Notes: generated by a model from the sequence alone, not told the origin. 51,446 bases of DNA from an uncultured Muribaculaceae bacterium (GCA_910583795.1 CAJTZQ010000019.1:537-51982); one strand, 5' to 3'. Positions 1 to 9,107 are shown, numbered from the stretch's first letter. Made by a program: numbers and translations.

Positions 1-69
1 TTTGCATACGAAGAGTTCTTTGAAGGTTACGCAACGCGCAGAAGGATAATGCAGCAGATAACTAACTAA
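1..69 (+). CDS. C-terminal end of an unknown gene (partial)
   Basis: An open frame enters from the left edge and stops at TAA 67-69, giving 22 residues that end in RRRIMQQITN. It is too short to assign. The gap to the next gene is about 100 bases, with no clear hairpin terminator. Confidence 0.45.
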   Translation, partial: FAYEEFFEGYATRRRIMQQITN

Positions 70-170
70 ATCGTAACCTATTACTATCATGAGCAATTAA
101 CATACGCTCATTCCCAGTAAAATACACTCTTTTTGTAACTTCGGCATATAAATAATTAAAGTCTTTTGAT

Positions 171-1589
171 ATGAAAAATCCGTTGCAATTAAGTTTATTC
201 ATTGGTCTATGTTTGTTGAGTTGTGCTTGTCATGAGGATAAGAATAATAACGAGGATGTACCGATTGTTCCGGAGAAGCCGGGTGAAGTTGTTGAAATGC
301 CGGAGATCGATGGTAAAATATATAATGCCGGTGATAATTTTGTTTTATACGGAACTGTTTATGGATCGGGAGGAGATATATGGGATTATGATATGAATCT
401 TGAAGAAGGGGAGCATGCCCAAATTTCATTTGATGGAGAATCTAAAGGAATAATAAAATTTTATACGGACAATTTTGATCTTTCCAGTGTTGAGGGCAAT
501 CCCGTGAAAGGTGAGGTGGCGCGGCCATCTTTTGTCGGATTTGGTCAGACTATTGCTTTTCCTGTAGAATTTGTTCCTGATTCTGCCAAAGGTCAATATA
601 AGTTTTCCGGAGAACAAATTATATCAGGAGTGAAGATTTCGGTTTCAGATGGTGTGATTTCATCTGATAGTTTGGAGGCACATATCTATACGTATTTTAA
701 TGATTACTCAAGAATGTCCGATCTATACCATATGATTGATTTGCCGGATCACGATGACAACTACCATTATACGTCTTCTATGTTTGTTGTGGATTTGCAT
801 AGCCCGGTATACACAAAAGAATTTGAAGAAAATATCTCTCTTTCTGATTTAATACAAGTTTTACTTAATGTCCCTATACTAAAAGAGAGTACATATGGCT
901 TCAATCGTGAGATTGACAGAAATATATCCATATCTACTCTATGGGGAAGATTGATTCCCGGATTTGGATTCCCATATACCTTTCGCGCGATTTATCCATT
1001 GTCGTTCAGGATAATTGCTGTTTATGGAGATGAATATTTGTATAATAATGCCGCGACATGTCTCTATTCATATAATACATTCTGTGCAAGCGATTATAAA
1101 GAATCTACATATCGTCTTTCTATTGATCCGGCAAAGGTCTTTATGTTGGAAATAGTGAAAAAGAAAACGGCAGACGGATTTGAAAAATATTCTCTTGACA
1201 CCCCGGCACTGTATTCGCTTTTGTCGAATATATTTCTCGCACTCACCCCAGATAATGCAGAAGGAATCCTTATGGACTATGTGGATATCAAAGAAAATGA
1301 TGAATATAAATTCAAGACAACATTTTCAGACCGGATGAAAGGCCTGGCGGTATTGAAAAGTATTCTTCTGACTATTTTCAGCGATTCATCTGCTATTGAA
1401 AATTTGAAAAATACTTTGATAAAAGAGGGGATGGATGCCAAGACTCTATCAGCTGTTATCTATGTGGCTGAAAATTTAGAAAATATTCTGAATAATACCT
1501 CAGGAGCGACATTCGGATGGTCATATGTCAGTCAATATTATAATTCTAATATAAGAAAATATTACTACGACAAACTTTATGAACAATAG
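171..1589 (+). CDS. Secreted lipoprotein of unknown function
   Basis: A 472-residue protein with a short lipoprotein signal. Residues 5-17 are hydrophobic, followed by lipobox LLSC with the lipidated cysteine at residue 18. An Asp/Glu/Asn-rich linker (about 21-35) follows, as in Bacteroidetes lipoproteins exported to the outer membrane. The rest is rich in Tyr, Ser and Asp with no transmembrane stretch. I recognise no catalytic motif or family. It stands alone between an unknown gene tail and a decayed insertion sequence. A surface or periplasmic location is inferred from the lipobox and linker only. Confidence 0.8.
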   Translation: MKNPLQLSLFIGLCLLSCACHEDKNNNEDVPIVPEKPGEVVEMPEIDGKIYNAGDNFVLYGTVYGSGGDIWDYDMNLEEGEHAQISFDGESKGIIKFYTDNFDLSSVEGNPVKGEVARPSFVGFGQTIAFPVEFVPDSAKGQYKFSGEQIISGVKISVSDGVISSDSLEAHIYTYFNDYSRMSDLYHMIDLPDHDDNYHYTSSMFVVDLHSPVYTKEFEENISLSDLIQVLLNVPILKESTYGFNREIDRNISISTLWGRLIPGFGFPYTFRAIYPLSFRIIAVYGDEYLYNNAATCLYSYNTFCASDYKESTYRLSIDPAKVFMLEIVKKKTADGFEKYSLDTPALYSLLSNIFLALTPDNAEGILMDYVDIKENDEYKFKTTFSDRMKGLAVLKSILLTIFSDSSAIENLKNTLIKEGMDAKTLSAVIYVAENLENILNNTSGATFGWSYVSQYYNSNIRKYYYDKLYEQ

Positions 1590-1651
1590 TTCGGTAAAAA
1601 TGTTGAAGTTATTGAAAATTAAGTTAATATTATAATGTTTCAGATACAAAT

Positions 1652-1706
1652 GAATCGCCAAAGCGTTCATTATAAGACTCTTATGACATGAACGTATTGG
1701 CGATTC
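1652..1706. repeat. Long hairpin enclosing the transposase start codon
   Basis: Arms 1652-1670 and 1688-1706 are 19 bases each and complementary except for two positions, with a 17-base loop. The second arm begins with the ATG (1688-1690) of the transposase remnant. It could be an IS-end structure limiting translation from read-through transcripts, as known for IS10, or a terminator for the upstream lipoprotein; there is no T-run. Confidence 0.6.
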
Positions 1707-2626
1707 TCAGAGACTTCACCTGTCGGTGCAAGTCGGTATTTGAAAATACTACAACCAAAATGAGCAAAAGGTTTCTCAACTGGCTGGTTTCAACAATACG
1801 CACTGTCGCGTTGATTCCGGGTAAGGTCAATTTCACCCAGCTGTCGCGCTATGGCGGCCGTACGGCCAAGACCTTTGCCTCCAATTTCAAAGCTTCTGTC
1901 GACTTGATGAAAGTCAACATGGGAATTGCCCGTGAGAGTATTGGGGAGGGTGATGACATCGCCATAGCGATAGATCCGTCGTTTATCTCCAAAGCCGGCA
2001 GACTGACGTATGGCATAGGACGTTTTTGGTCCGGAGTGGCGCAACGGGTAATACGTGGTCTGGAGATAATGGCAATCGGAGCGATCAGCCTCAGGAGACA
2101 CACCTGCGTGATGCCGGGTGCTGTCCAGTCTCCTGACTTCAGAACTCTTGGGTCTGAAAGTTGCTATGGGATTCCGCTTTGTTGGAAAATTACGGTCCAA
2201 ATCATATCTCAGGTATCTTGCCATACCCGACTCTTCTGCACCGCGCAGACGAGGGCGCAAGAAAAAGTATGGCGAAAAAGTGGATTTCTCCAGCCTTGAT
2301 ATGTCAGTCTTCACTTCATTCATATATGAGGATTCAAAAGGATCAAAACCGAATGTTACACAGCAGTTGTAAATTCATGAGCACTGAAACGCGACATCCG
2401 CATTGTGGTCTGTCCTGTTGAGAACGGTGAGTCCCTCGTGTATTTATCAACAGATACTGAGATGGCTCCTGAACGGATCATCGGCTTTTACCGCACTCGA
2501 TTCCAGATTGAGTTCAGTATACGCGATTCCAAGCAGTTCTCCGGTCTTCAGTCCCAGCAGACCCGCGACAAGGAGCGTCTCGACTTCGCGTTCAATCTAT
2601 CCTTTACGACCCTCTGGCTCAATTAG
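1688..2626 (+). pseudogene. IS4-family transposase, decayed
   Basis: Three frame segments together give a Bacteroidetes IS4-type DDE transposase. The first (1688 to about 2110) includes IAIDPSFISKAG, resembling the first catalytic Asp region. The second (about 2118-2350) includes GFRFVGKLRSKS and RRGRKKKYGEKVDF. The third (about 2354-2626) carries the IS4 signature Y-x2-R-x3-E-x6-K in FYRTRFQIEFSIRDSK. Frameshifts lie near 2110 and 2352, and a TGA at 2378-2380 interrupts the third segment. The stretch between HTCVM and GFRFV is also shorter than I expect for the family, suggesting an internal deletion. The element is inactive. I found no convincing terminal inverted repeats or target duplication. 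Confidence 0.8.
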
Positions 2627-2705
2627 CTGCTTAGCCGAGACTCGTAACCCTCAAAATTTACCGAATCATTGGAATGAAATCAGCAAAACATAATGTGCCT
2701 TAAAT

Positions 2706-2737
2706 GTTGCACATTATTCATAATTTTGATATATTTG
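2706..2737 (+). promoter_or_regulatory. Bacteroidetes-type promoter for the CD225-like gene
   Basis: GTTG (2706-2709), 20 bases, then TATATTTG (2730-2737) fits the Bacteroidetes -33/-7 pattern. It leaves a leader of about 90 bases before the ATG at 2835. It lies just beyond the transposase remnant, so old IS sequence may supply part of it. Confidence 0.55.
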
Positions 2738-2834
2738 CATCGTGTCGTATTTTTGATTCGCAAACCCATCGACAAATTAGTTTTTCCTTTCTTTGCCTTG
2801 GCTCGCGGATATGTATTTTTTAACAACTTAAGTC

Positions 2835-3119
2835 ATGTATAATCAAAATGTTCCTCCCCCGCCTATGCAGAATAAGCCTGACAATTATCTTGTATTGGCA
2901 ATTCTGACTACTGTGTTATGTTGTCTGCCGTTCGGCATAGTTGCTATTGTCTATTCCTCTAAAGTGGACGGACTTTGGAATTCAGGAAACCATGTGGCTG
3001 CTTGCGATTATTCTCAAAAGGCGAAAAAATGGTCGATTATTGCTGTAATAGTAGGTGCTGTCGGCATTGTGCTGTCATTCCTGTTTGGTCTCGGTTCATT
3101 TATGTTTTCCGATGCATAA
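2835..3119 (+). CDS. CD225/dispanin-like small membrane protein
   Basis: A 94-residue protein with a Pro-rich cytosolic N-terminus (VPPPPMQNKPDNYL) and two hydrophobic segments (about 22-42 and 70-90). A central segment has the CD225/dispanin pattern: cysteines CC with LPFGIVAIVYSSKV, then a short AACDYSQKAKKWS loop. Bacterial members (family of eukaryotic IFITM proteins) are common in Bacteroidetes and mostly uncharacterised. It probably sits in the inner membrane. It is monocistronic, with its own promoter and a hairpin after it. The family call is by pattern; function is unknown. Confidence 0.8.
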   Translation: MYNQNVPPPPMQNKPDNYLVLAILTTVLCCLPFGIVAIVYSSKVDGLWNSGNHVAACDYSQKAKKWSIIAVIVGAVGIVLSFLFGLGSFMFSDA

Positions 3120-3128
3120 TGGCTCGAT

Positions 3129-3151
3129 AATACTATGTAGTACGTAGTATT
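3129..3151 (+). terminator. Hairpin after the CD225-like gene
   Basis: Arms 3129-3138 and 3142-3151 pair with one mismatch around a 3-base loop, ten bases after the stop. No T-run follows, so termination is uncertain. Confidence 0.35.
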
Positions 3152-3194
3152 CTGAAATAAATTATAGAGGCATGCATTTGTATGCACATTTTAA

Positions 3195-3226
3195 AGGGCA
3201 TGTATTTTTAGACAATTACATGCCCT
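3195..3226 (-). terminator. Terminator of the pldA-glycosyltransferase operon
   Basis: A perfect 10-bp stem (3195-3204 with 3217-3226) and 12-base loop overlaps the stop codon of the last gene. Read on the minus strand it is followed by TTTAAAAT. Its place between converging genes supports a terminator role. Confidence 0.6.
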
Positions 3227-4214
3227 AAATATTATACAGATGTTTGAGTTTGCTGACAGCATAACGCGCACTATGAAATTTTCTAAGATAAAAATATGTC
3301 TTGCATTTTAATGAAGGGTTGAGACTCCAGGAATATATTTCCTGTTCTATTTCAAGGGCAAGAGTTTTGTCGTTAATGTCGAATGCGGCAGATGCAAGAT
3401 ATAGGGATTTGGTGCGGAATGTGTCGGTCATTTCTTCTTCTGTAATTCCGTAATATCTGCCGAGGATGCGCGACATACGGAGGGATTTCAGATAGAAACG
3501 AGTCGATTTCAATCTGTCGGAATTATTTGAGATGGAGTTACTGATAATATTATATTTTAGTGTGACTGCAGGATTGAAAGCCGCGTCGCCTTTCGATGCC
3601 AATGCCGCTATTATCGGAACATCCTCACATCCGAATTCCTCATTACAGACCATTTCATATGCATCTTTCATCACATCTTCAAGATCTTTCCTACGGAAAA
3701 CTGCCGTTGAAAGCATGTATGGTAGAGAATTTGTTCTGTTCAAAGTCTTTCGGAGAAGAGTCTCCTTTTTAATAATCGGATTAAATTTTCTATCTTCAAA
3801 TTCTGATGAATATGCTTGATGAGAGATACGTGTGGCAGTGTCAAAAATTATATAATCTGTAAAAACTGAGTTCACTTCAGGATGAGACTCGAAAATCTTC
3901 ATCGCGTCAGAAATTCTCGTAGTGCCTAACCACTCGTCATCCCCGGCACAGTCAGAAATATATTCTCCTCTGCATGCTTTCAGACAACGGAAATAATTTT
4001 TTACAAGTCCGAGATTGAGTTCTTGAGGAAGTAACCTAACTTTGTCAGGATATTTATCTGCATAACCTTGACAAATTTCACGTGTGTGATCGATAGACGC
4101 ATCATCCCCGATTACAATTTCAAATGGAACAGATTCATCTTGCCGGAGCACTGAATCCAGCGCTGCGGCGATACTTTTCTCTTGGTTGTAGCAAATGACA
4201 ATGACCGAAACCAT
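3225..4214 (-). CDS. Family 2 glycosyltransferase
   Basis: A 329-residue GT-A fold enzyme. The N-terminus has VSVIVICYNQE and EIVIGDDASIDHT, the nucleotide-sugar binding strands with the first acidic residues. GEYISDCAGDDEW near residues 84-96 supplies the acidic metal/donor site typical of bacterial GT2. There is no membrane segment, so it is probably cytosolic. It is the last of three minus-strand genes, starting 8 bases after the preceding glycosyltransferase stop. Sugar and acceptor cannot be read from sequence; a role in a surface glycan or glycolipid is inferred from its neighbours. Confidence 0.88.
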   Translation of the reverse strand: MVSVIVICYNQEKSIAAALDSVLRQDESVPFEIVIGDDASIDHTREICQGYADKYPDKVRLLPQELNLGLVKNYFRCLKACRGEYISDCAGDDEWLGTTRISDAMKIFESHPEVNSVFTDYIIFDTATRISHQAYSSEFEDRKFNPIIKKETLLRKTLNRTNSLPYMLSTAVFRRKDLEDVMKDAYEMVCNEEFGCEDVPIIAALASKGDAAFNPAVTLKYNIISNSISNNSDRLKSTRFYLKSLRMSRILGRYYGITEEEMTDTFRTKSLYLASAAFDINDKTLALEIEQEIYSWSLNPSLKCKTYFYLRKFHSARYAVSKLKHLYNI

Positions 4215-4222
4215 CCGTAGTA

Positions 4223-5440
4223 TCAGGCAAATGTGAAATTCTTTTTGCGATGGCTACGTCGTTTGCATTTAAATATGAAATTACCGATAGGATGCCAAAG
4301 CAAGAAAAAGGGGAGTGCCCACCAAAGACAGACAGACCCCAGTGCTCTTGCTGCCTTACGATAGATCACAATTTCAAATATATTCAGGATTGCGAGCAAT
4401 CCGCATGCCACAAGAAATGGGATGATATTTGGCAAAGAAACTATCGATGCTGCGATACCGAATCCTGTGGCAAGACATTGCATGGCTGAACCGAATCCTG
4501 CCCTCAGGAACGGCATTTTGGGAAGCATCTGCGACGTGAACTGATAACGTTCCTTGAGGTCTGACATTATGCGGTTGCCTGCTACTCCGTAATCATAGGT
4601 GAGAATGGCGTCGGGAGCTATCATAACATCCGTGTTGGTGCCGTTTGATATGTCGTTGATGAAAAGGTCGTCATCCCCGTTCATCAAATGAATACTTTTG
4701 GAATATCCTTTCTGTTCGAAAAACAGGTGCTTTCTGTAAGCAAGGTTGAAACTGTCTCCTCGATATGGATAATGATGGATTGCTGCACCGAGCCACTGAC
4801 ATGCCGTAAGTGTCGCATCAAATTCCTTATACCATTTTCCAGCTCCATGAAGATTCTCAAAATTGATATGAGCATACCCCAATACTACGTTTGTGCAGTC
4901 GCAACCTATGAAAGGCTGCATCATCAGACTGAGCCATTGTTGCGATGGAATCAGACAGTTGGAAGCCGTGGTGACAACCACATCTCCATGTGCCGCCTTG
5001 ATGCCTACGGTCAAAGCCAGTTTCCGGCGGCTGAGATTGTGAGACTCCGGCGGTATGAATGTGACATAAAGCCTGTCGGGGTATTTCATCTGAAGCCTTT
5101 CAGCTAAAGAAGTGGAAACGTCGTAGCTTCCTTCGTTAACCAGAATTACTTCATAGTCGGGATAATCCTGGTTCATAAGAACTTCAAGATAATCGATAAG
5201 GGAATCCTCGTTGATGAAACAATATACAATAACAGAAGCTTTAGGCAATTTTTCTTCAGGTTCGAAAGCAACGAGGTCTGCTTCTTCAGTTTGTGATTCA
5301 GCTGTTCTTGCCACCCTTATCATCGGGAGAAATCTTGCAAGAATTGCAAATATTGCACAAACACACAGTGCTATCAGGCAAATCCACGCTGTCGTGGAGA
5401 TATCAGACTCAAAAATAGTAGCTAAATTAAATGAAAACAT
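4223..5440 (-). CDS. Membrane-anchored family 2 glycosyltransferase
   Basis: A 405-residue protein with an N-terminal membrane segment (about 15-40), a GT-A domain (about 68-290) and C-terminal hydrophobic segments (about 310-395) before a basic tail. Visible features are ASVIVYCFINEDSLIDYLEV, DYEVILVNEG, GDVVVTTASN at the metal-site position (less acidic than usual) and MNGDDDLFIND as the acceptor-side acidic motif. The layout matches processive or membrane-associated GT2 enzymes. It lies 6 bases after pldA and 8 bases before the next glycosyltransferase. Substrate unknown. Confidence 0.85.
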   Translation of the reverse strand: MFSFNLATIFESDISTTAWICLIALCVCAIFAILARFLPMIRVARTAESQTEEADLVAFEPEEKLPKASVIVYCFINEDSLIDYLEVLMNQDYPDYEVILVNEGSYDVSTSLAERLQMKYPDRLYVTFIPPESHNLSRRKLALTVGIKAAHGDVVVTTASNCLIPSQQWLSLMMQPFIGCDCTNVVLGYAHINFENLHGAGKWYKEFDATLTACQWLGAAIHHYPYRGDSFNLAYRKHLFFEQKGYSKSIHLMNGDDDLFINDISNGTNTDVMIAPDAILTYDYGVAGNRIMSDLKERYQFTSQMLPKMPFLRAGFGSAMQCLATGFGIAASIVSLPNIIPFLVACGLLAILNIFEIVIYRKAARALGSVCLWWALPFFLLWHPIGNFIFKCKRRSHRKKNFTFA

Positions 5441-5446
5441 ATCTTA

Positions 5447-6292
5447 TTAGAACTCGGAGAAGAAACGCGGTTTGAAAATTATGCCTACGCGAAGGCGTGA
5501 ATGAAACTGATTGTAATCCAACAGACTTTCACCATATCCATTGTAATATTGCAAAAATAAATTGAGATTGGATTTCTCATGTACTTTCCAGATCGCCTCG
5601 AATATTGTGTTGAAATTGAAATTCCAGCCTTCTCTCTTGACGAGAGTGAGTCCGAAATTGAATTTCTTGTTAGGGGTGGTGATTACAACTCCGCTCTGGT
5701 ATATACCGCAATATCTCAAGATATCTTTATTGTTTTCACCGTCGATTATTGGAATCCAGAATTTGGCATGTACCATCAGCCATTCGTCAATTATTGTGGA
5801 TCCATAAAAAGATATTCTGTTCCAGCTGCGAGAATCTTCTCCGTCACGTCCGTTGCTCTCATGTTCCACCAAAAGCGTGAGTTTGCCTACATACCTGTTT
5901 TTATTGAAAAACGGTTTACTCCATCCGATACCGGGATTGAAATTCAAGTCGTGCATTGGCAGGGAATTCTCAAATACATTCCAGAATGTCTTCTGGGTAT
6001 ACATAAGGAATAAAAATGAATTCCAGGGAAGAACGGTGTCAGTGAGCCTTATGGCGAGTGAGATCTGAAATTTTACGTCGGAGTTGGTTGCTGTGGGTTT
6101 ATGGAACGGTGTAGTGCCGACTGTGAAATAATTATCCTTATATAATCCGAAGTATGGACCATACTCAAGTTCATGCTTTAAAGAGTCAACAAATTCCTTT
6201 TGATTTTCCACGGGTATGATCTGAGCCTTCGCCACATCCGGAAGAGACAGCGAAAGGAACAAAAACAATAGGGCAATAATACTACGGTTCAT
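5447..6292 (-). CDS. pldA: Outer-membrane phospholipase A (PldA family)
   Basis: A 281-residue protein with a signal peptide ending near AKAQ (residues 21-24). The catalytic signature is plain: HESNG at residues 144-148 gives the His/Ser pair, and SRSWNR puts the Asn at 158. This is almost the same spacing as His142, Ser144 and Asn156 of E. coli PldA. Members form a 12-stranded barrel and remove acyl chains from phospholipids that reach the outer leaflet; activity depends on calcium and dimer formation. It is the first gene of a three-gene operon with two glycosyltransferases, an unusual pairing that hints at an envelope maintenance or remodelling role. Confidence 0.9.
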   Translation of the reverse strand: MNRSIIALLFLFLSLSLPDVAKAQIIPVENQKEFVDSLKHELEYGPYFGLYKDNYFTVGTTPFHKPTATNSDVKFQISLAIRLTDTVLPWNSFLFLMYTQKTFWNVFENSLPMHDLNFNPGIGWSKPFFNKNRYVGKLTLLVEHESNGRDGEDSRSWNRISFYGSTIIDEWLMVHAKFWIPIIDGENNKDILRYCGIYQSGVVITTPNKKFNFGLTLVKREGWNFNFNTIFEAIWKVHEKSNLNLFLQYYNGYGESLLDYNQFHSRLRVGIIFKPRFFSEF

Positions 6293-6366
6293 AGTTTACT
6301 TGTGTGGAAGGTGGAATAATAGATATTTAAGAATAATCTAAAACTACACTACTTTAATTCCATGTG

Positions 6367-6374
6367 CAAAATTA
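6367..6374 (-). promoter_or_regulatory. -7 element of the pldA operon
   Basis: Minus-strand TAATTTTG inside the longer string ATTTATTAATTTTGCA, which recurs before two other minus-strand genes. It lies about 75 bases upstream of the pldA start. No good -33 TTTG is visible. Confidence 0.45.
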
Positions 6375-6457
6375 ATAAATCTTCTCTTATCTATTATAAT
6401 ATTAAAATGGTCAATTGGTAGGAATGGTTGACTGTTATTTCTATAAAATTATTATTT

Positions 6458-6481
6458 CAACTTTCGCTTGCGAAAGTTGAG
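6458..6481. repeat. 24-base near-perfect palindrome
   Basis: TCAACTTTCGC, TT, GCGAAAGTTGA: 11-bp arms. No T-run on either side argues against a simple terminator. It could be a dispersed palindrome or a protein-binding site upstream of pldA. Confidence 0.6.
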
Positions 6482-6754
6482 GGTTATAAGGGTTAGGAGG
6501 TTAAAAGGTAAAAAGGTTAATCTCCAATTTTGGATAAATAGCCTGCTTCCTTGGATATTACGTATAAATCTAACTCTTTAACCCCTTAGCCTTCAATTAT
6601 TAAGTGTGCTGCGAAACTTAAATTACTAATTATTCATCACCCATTATTAATTAACTAAGAGCCTTTGGTCGCTGTTTTAAGAATCATTTGTGGCTTCAAA
6701 TAATTCTTAAACCCACAACTCACAACTAAAGACTCACAACTCTAAAAAACACTA

Positions 6755-8653
6755 TCAGAAAAATTTGAGATAGAACCATGGATCGATTGAATGATTCTCG
6801 GATATCTTGTTTTTTAGCGAAGATTTCCTGTTGTAGAATCTTGAAACGGGAATATTGAGAAATATGCTTATTGCCTTTGGAGAAAAGTCCAGGACAGTAA
6901 GCATGAATAGCAGTCGGTCAGGATCAGACATTTTGGGAAAATCATGACGGAATCTTATCATCAGATTGTCGAGACTACGGTTGATCAAGTCTTCAAAAGA
7001 GGATATTGTGGTTCTGTCGGTTCTGATATTCTCAAACTGTCTGATGATTTCGTTAAACATCTCATTCCTTTCGGCAGATTTCCCCTTTAAGTCATAATAT
7101 CTTGAAGCAAGGGAGTCGAGAGTACGGTATCTTTCCCCCATTGTCTTTTCAATAAAATCCTTGCTTTGGAAAATGATCTGTTGACGCTTTTCCATAATGG
7201 ACTCTGAATCTGCAAGGTCTCTTTCCAGAGCAGTTATCCGGTATGCATCCTCTTCAGCCTGTTTTTGAAGTCCCGACAATTTGCTTTCAAGATCTTTCCT
7301 TGTGGAATTGTCGGCTTCACGTTCGGATTTCAGTTTTTCAATTTCCTGATGTAAAGAAGATAAGTGGGAATTTGCCTCTCTTATTTCGGATTGTTTTTTA
7401 GCGACATCATTTCTCATTTCCTCCAAAGCTCCTGAACTTTCAGAAAGGTCGGATTCAAGGAAATGAATTTTTTCCAGGAAATTGTCCCTGTCTTTTACTC
7501 GCGATTTATAACTGATAATTATTATCCGGACAGCCAAGATTAGACAGACTGACAATATCAAGACTATGATAGCCCACATATCCTTTTGGGATTTCTCCAG
7601 TTCGGCATTCTTGTTTTCCAACATGAAATTTTCATAAAGGATTGCATCTTGTGTGCGAGTCTGCCATTCTTTTGTGATGCTGTCGTTATATTGTCTTGAA
7701 ATCTCCATTAGGCGCATGGCTTCTCTGTAATCCCCTTTGTTGATAGCCAAAGCTTTCAATAGGGAGAGATGAGGGGAATGATGGTCAGTCAATGTTCTGC
7801 CACATTCCTCCGCTTTTTCCATATTTCCTGTATTTAAATAGGAGAGACCGAGACATTCCAAATGTAAATCGGAAATTCTGCCGGGATATTCATTCCGTAG
7901 TTCCTCTAATTCCTTTATTGTTTTATTATATTCTCCGATATTGTAGTAAGCGTCGCCGAGGCATGCGAGCGCAAGACGTCGTGAATGATGATTGGAATTT
8001 TTCTCAGCCCAATCCTTAAGTCTGTTGGCTAAGATTATGGCACTGTCATTATTCTGCAAGTTCAGATAGCTCCGGCAGCAGTCGTATAATGCTCCGCCGT
8101 AATAAGGATCCGAATCCTGATCAGAGAATTCTTTAAGGGATGCGGTATAATAATTGAGAGCCTTGACAATGTTTTTTGTCGCGTCAAACATGTCTCCTTG
8201 TGCCCGGTGCACTAAAGCTTTCCATTTGATATCGCCAATTGCCTCGGCTGTCAGTCCGGCTTCATTTAGTTCTATAAGTGCAAGTCCAAACTTTTTGCCA
8301 TTCCCGTTTAATATGGCATTATAATAATATGCCTTCAGGCGGTATATGCTTTTGATGTCCTTGTCGAAAAATTTGACGGCGGCTGCCATGCGTGATACTG
8401 TAGTGTCGTCTATTCCCGATTTATACCGTGCCTCGGTGAGAAGTATGTGGTAGACATGCCTGTCTTTTGGGGTTGTAAGGGTATTGGGGTCAAGTTTGGC
8501 AAGAAGATTATGCGCCGAGTCGGGACGGGTATCCACAACAGTTTCCGCTTCCCGGAGACGATTGTCGATGTCATGTCTGCAGGATACTAAGATTGCAGAC
8601 AGTACTATTGTAAAGAAGATGAGGATATGTTTTATTTTTGACAGGATTGCCAT
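6755..8653 (-). CDS. TPR lipoprotein with coiled coil and C-terminal HTH-like segment
   Basis: A 632-residue protein. The lipoprotein-like N-terminus has LVSC at residues 22-25. TPR-like helical repeats span about 55-330, for example ALACLGDAYYNIGEYNKTIK. A single transmembrane segment (about 358-380) is followed by a long Glu/Lys/Ser coiled coil (about 385-500). The C-terminus contains RLLFMLTVLDFSPKAISIFL and IPVSRFYNRKSSLKNKI, resembling the two helices of a helix-turn-helix. Such Bacteroidetes proteins are suspected one-component membrane regulators: periplasmic TPRs sense, and the cytosolic end may bind DNA. Lipid anchor and internal helix may not both be used. Monocistronic; target unknown. 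Confidence 0.8.
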   Translation of the reverse strand: MAILSKIKHILIFFTIVLSAILVSCRHDIDNRLREAETVVDTRPDSAHNLLAKLDPNTLTTPKDRHVYHILLTEARYKSGIDDTTVSRMAAAVKFFDKDIKSIYRLKAYYYNAILNGNGKKFGLALIELNEAGLTAEAIGDIKWKALVHRAQGDMFDATKNIVKALNYYTASLKEFSDQDSDPYYGGALYDCCRSYLNLQNNDSAIILANRLKDWAEKNSNHHSRRLALACLGDAYYNIGEYNKTIKELEELRNEYPGRISDLHLECLGLSYLNTGNMEKAEECGRTLTDHHSPHLSLLKALAINKGDYREAMRLMEISRQYNDSITKEWQTRTQDAILYENFMLENKNAELEKSQKDMWAIIVLILSVCLILAVRIIIISYKSRVKDRDNFLEKIHFLESDLSESSGALEEMRNDVAKKQSEIREANSHLSSLHQEIEKLKSEREADNSTRKDLESKLSGLQKQAEEDAYRITALERDLADSESIMEKRQQIIFQSKDFIEKTMGERYRTLDSLASRYYDLKGKSAERNEMFNEIIRQFENIRTDRTTISSFEDLINRSLDNLMIRFRHDFPKMSDPDRLLFMLTVLDFSPKAISIFLNIPVSRFYNRKSSLKNKISENHSIDPWFYLKFF

Positions 8654-8690
8654 AACCGGTATTGAAATATGATTTAGGTTTGGAACCCCG

Positions 8691-8698
8691 CAAAGTTA
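8691..8698 (-). promoter_or_regulatory. -7 element for the TPR regulator-like gene
   Basis: Minus-strand TAACTTTG, 38 bases upstream of the start at 8653, matches the Bacteroidetes -7 consensus. The -33 position is not a clear TTTG. Confidence 0.55.
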
Positions 8699-9035
8699 GC
8701 AAAAATTTCCATAAAATTCAGTTGCCTCTTGAATTTAGTCATCGGAGTCATGTCAAAGCGAATGTCAAAGAAAGTGTTCGATGATTGTCTCCCCATCGGA
8801 ATAATGGACACAGAAGTATAGGAATAAGGTGTATTGAGACATAAATCAAATAAATTGCCGGATTTATAACAAAGGAACAAAAGATTGACAAATGAACCAA
8901 AGCCGGTTGCGTTCTTGATTCAAACTTCATAATTTTTGTTAATTTGTTCTTTTGGTGAAAAAATTATATTTCAAACATATTCTTGATATTGTTGTCTCAT
9001 AAATTGCCATGTTTGCCGGATGACGACAAATAAAT

Positions 9036-9099
9036 AATCAGCAATTGGATAAGGATATGACTAAACCTATTAAAACCTCCTCTTATCCAATCGCTGATT
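9036..9099 (-). terminator. Inverted repeat downstream of the C39 remnant
   Basis: Arms 9036-9055 and 9080-9099 pair with a few mismatches around a loop of about 25 bases. On the minus strand ATTATTTATTTG follows, a moderately T-rich tail. It may end the minus-strand RiPP transcript. Confidence 0.4.
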
Positions 9100-9107
9100 A
9101 AAAATTC

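Larger units (their letters stand above)
6293..6754. other. AT-rich intergenic region with hairpins
   Basis: No coding frame is credible in these 462 bases. The pldA operon promoter probably lies at 6367-6374 (CAAAATTA, minus-strand TAATTTTG). A near-perfect palindrome sits at 6458-6481, a 19-base string shared with 14119-14137 at 6621-6639, and an imperfect hairpin at 6679-6708 (one mismatch in 11 bp). Short repeats of ACTCACAACT follow near 6716-6741. Confidence 0.6.
8654..9107. other. Intergenic region between the TPR gene and the C39 remnant
   Basis: No credible gene in 454 bases. It holds the TPR gene promoter and an inverted repeat at 9036-9099. Confidence 0.55.

Noticed and set aside
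1790..2323. Minus-strand open frame of 177 codons
   Set aside because: It lies wholly within the transposase remnant and has no family-like sequence; the opposite strand has the IS4 signature.
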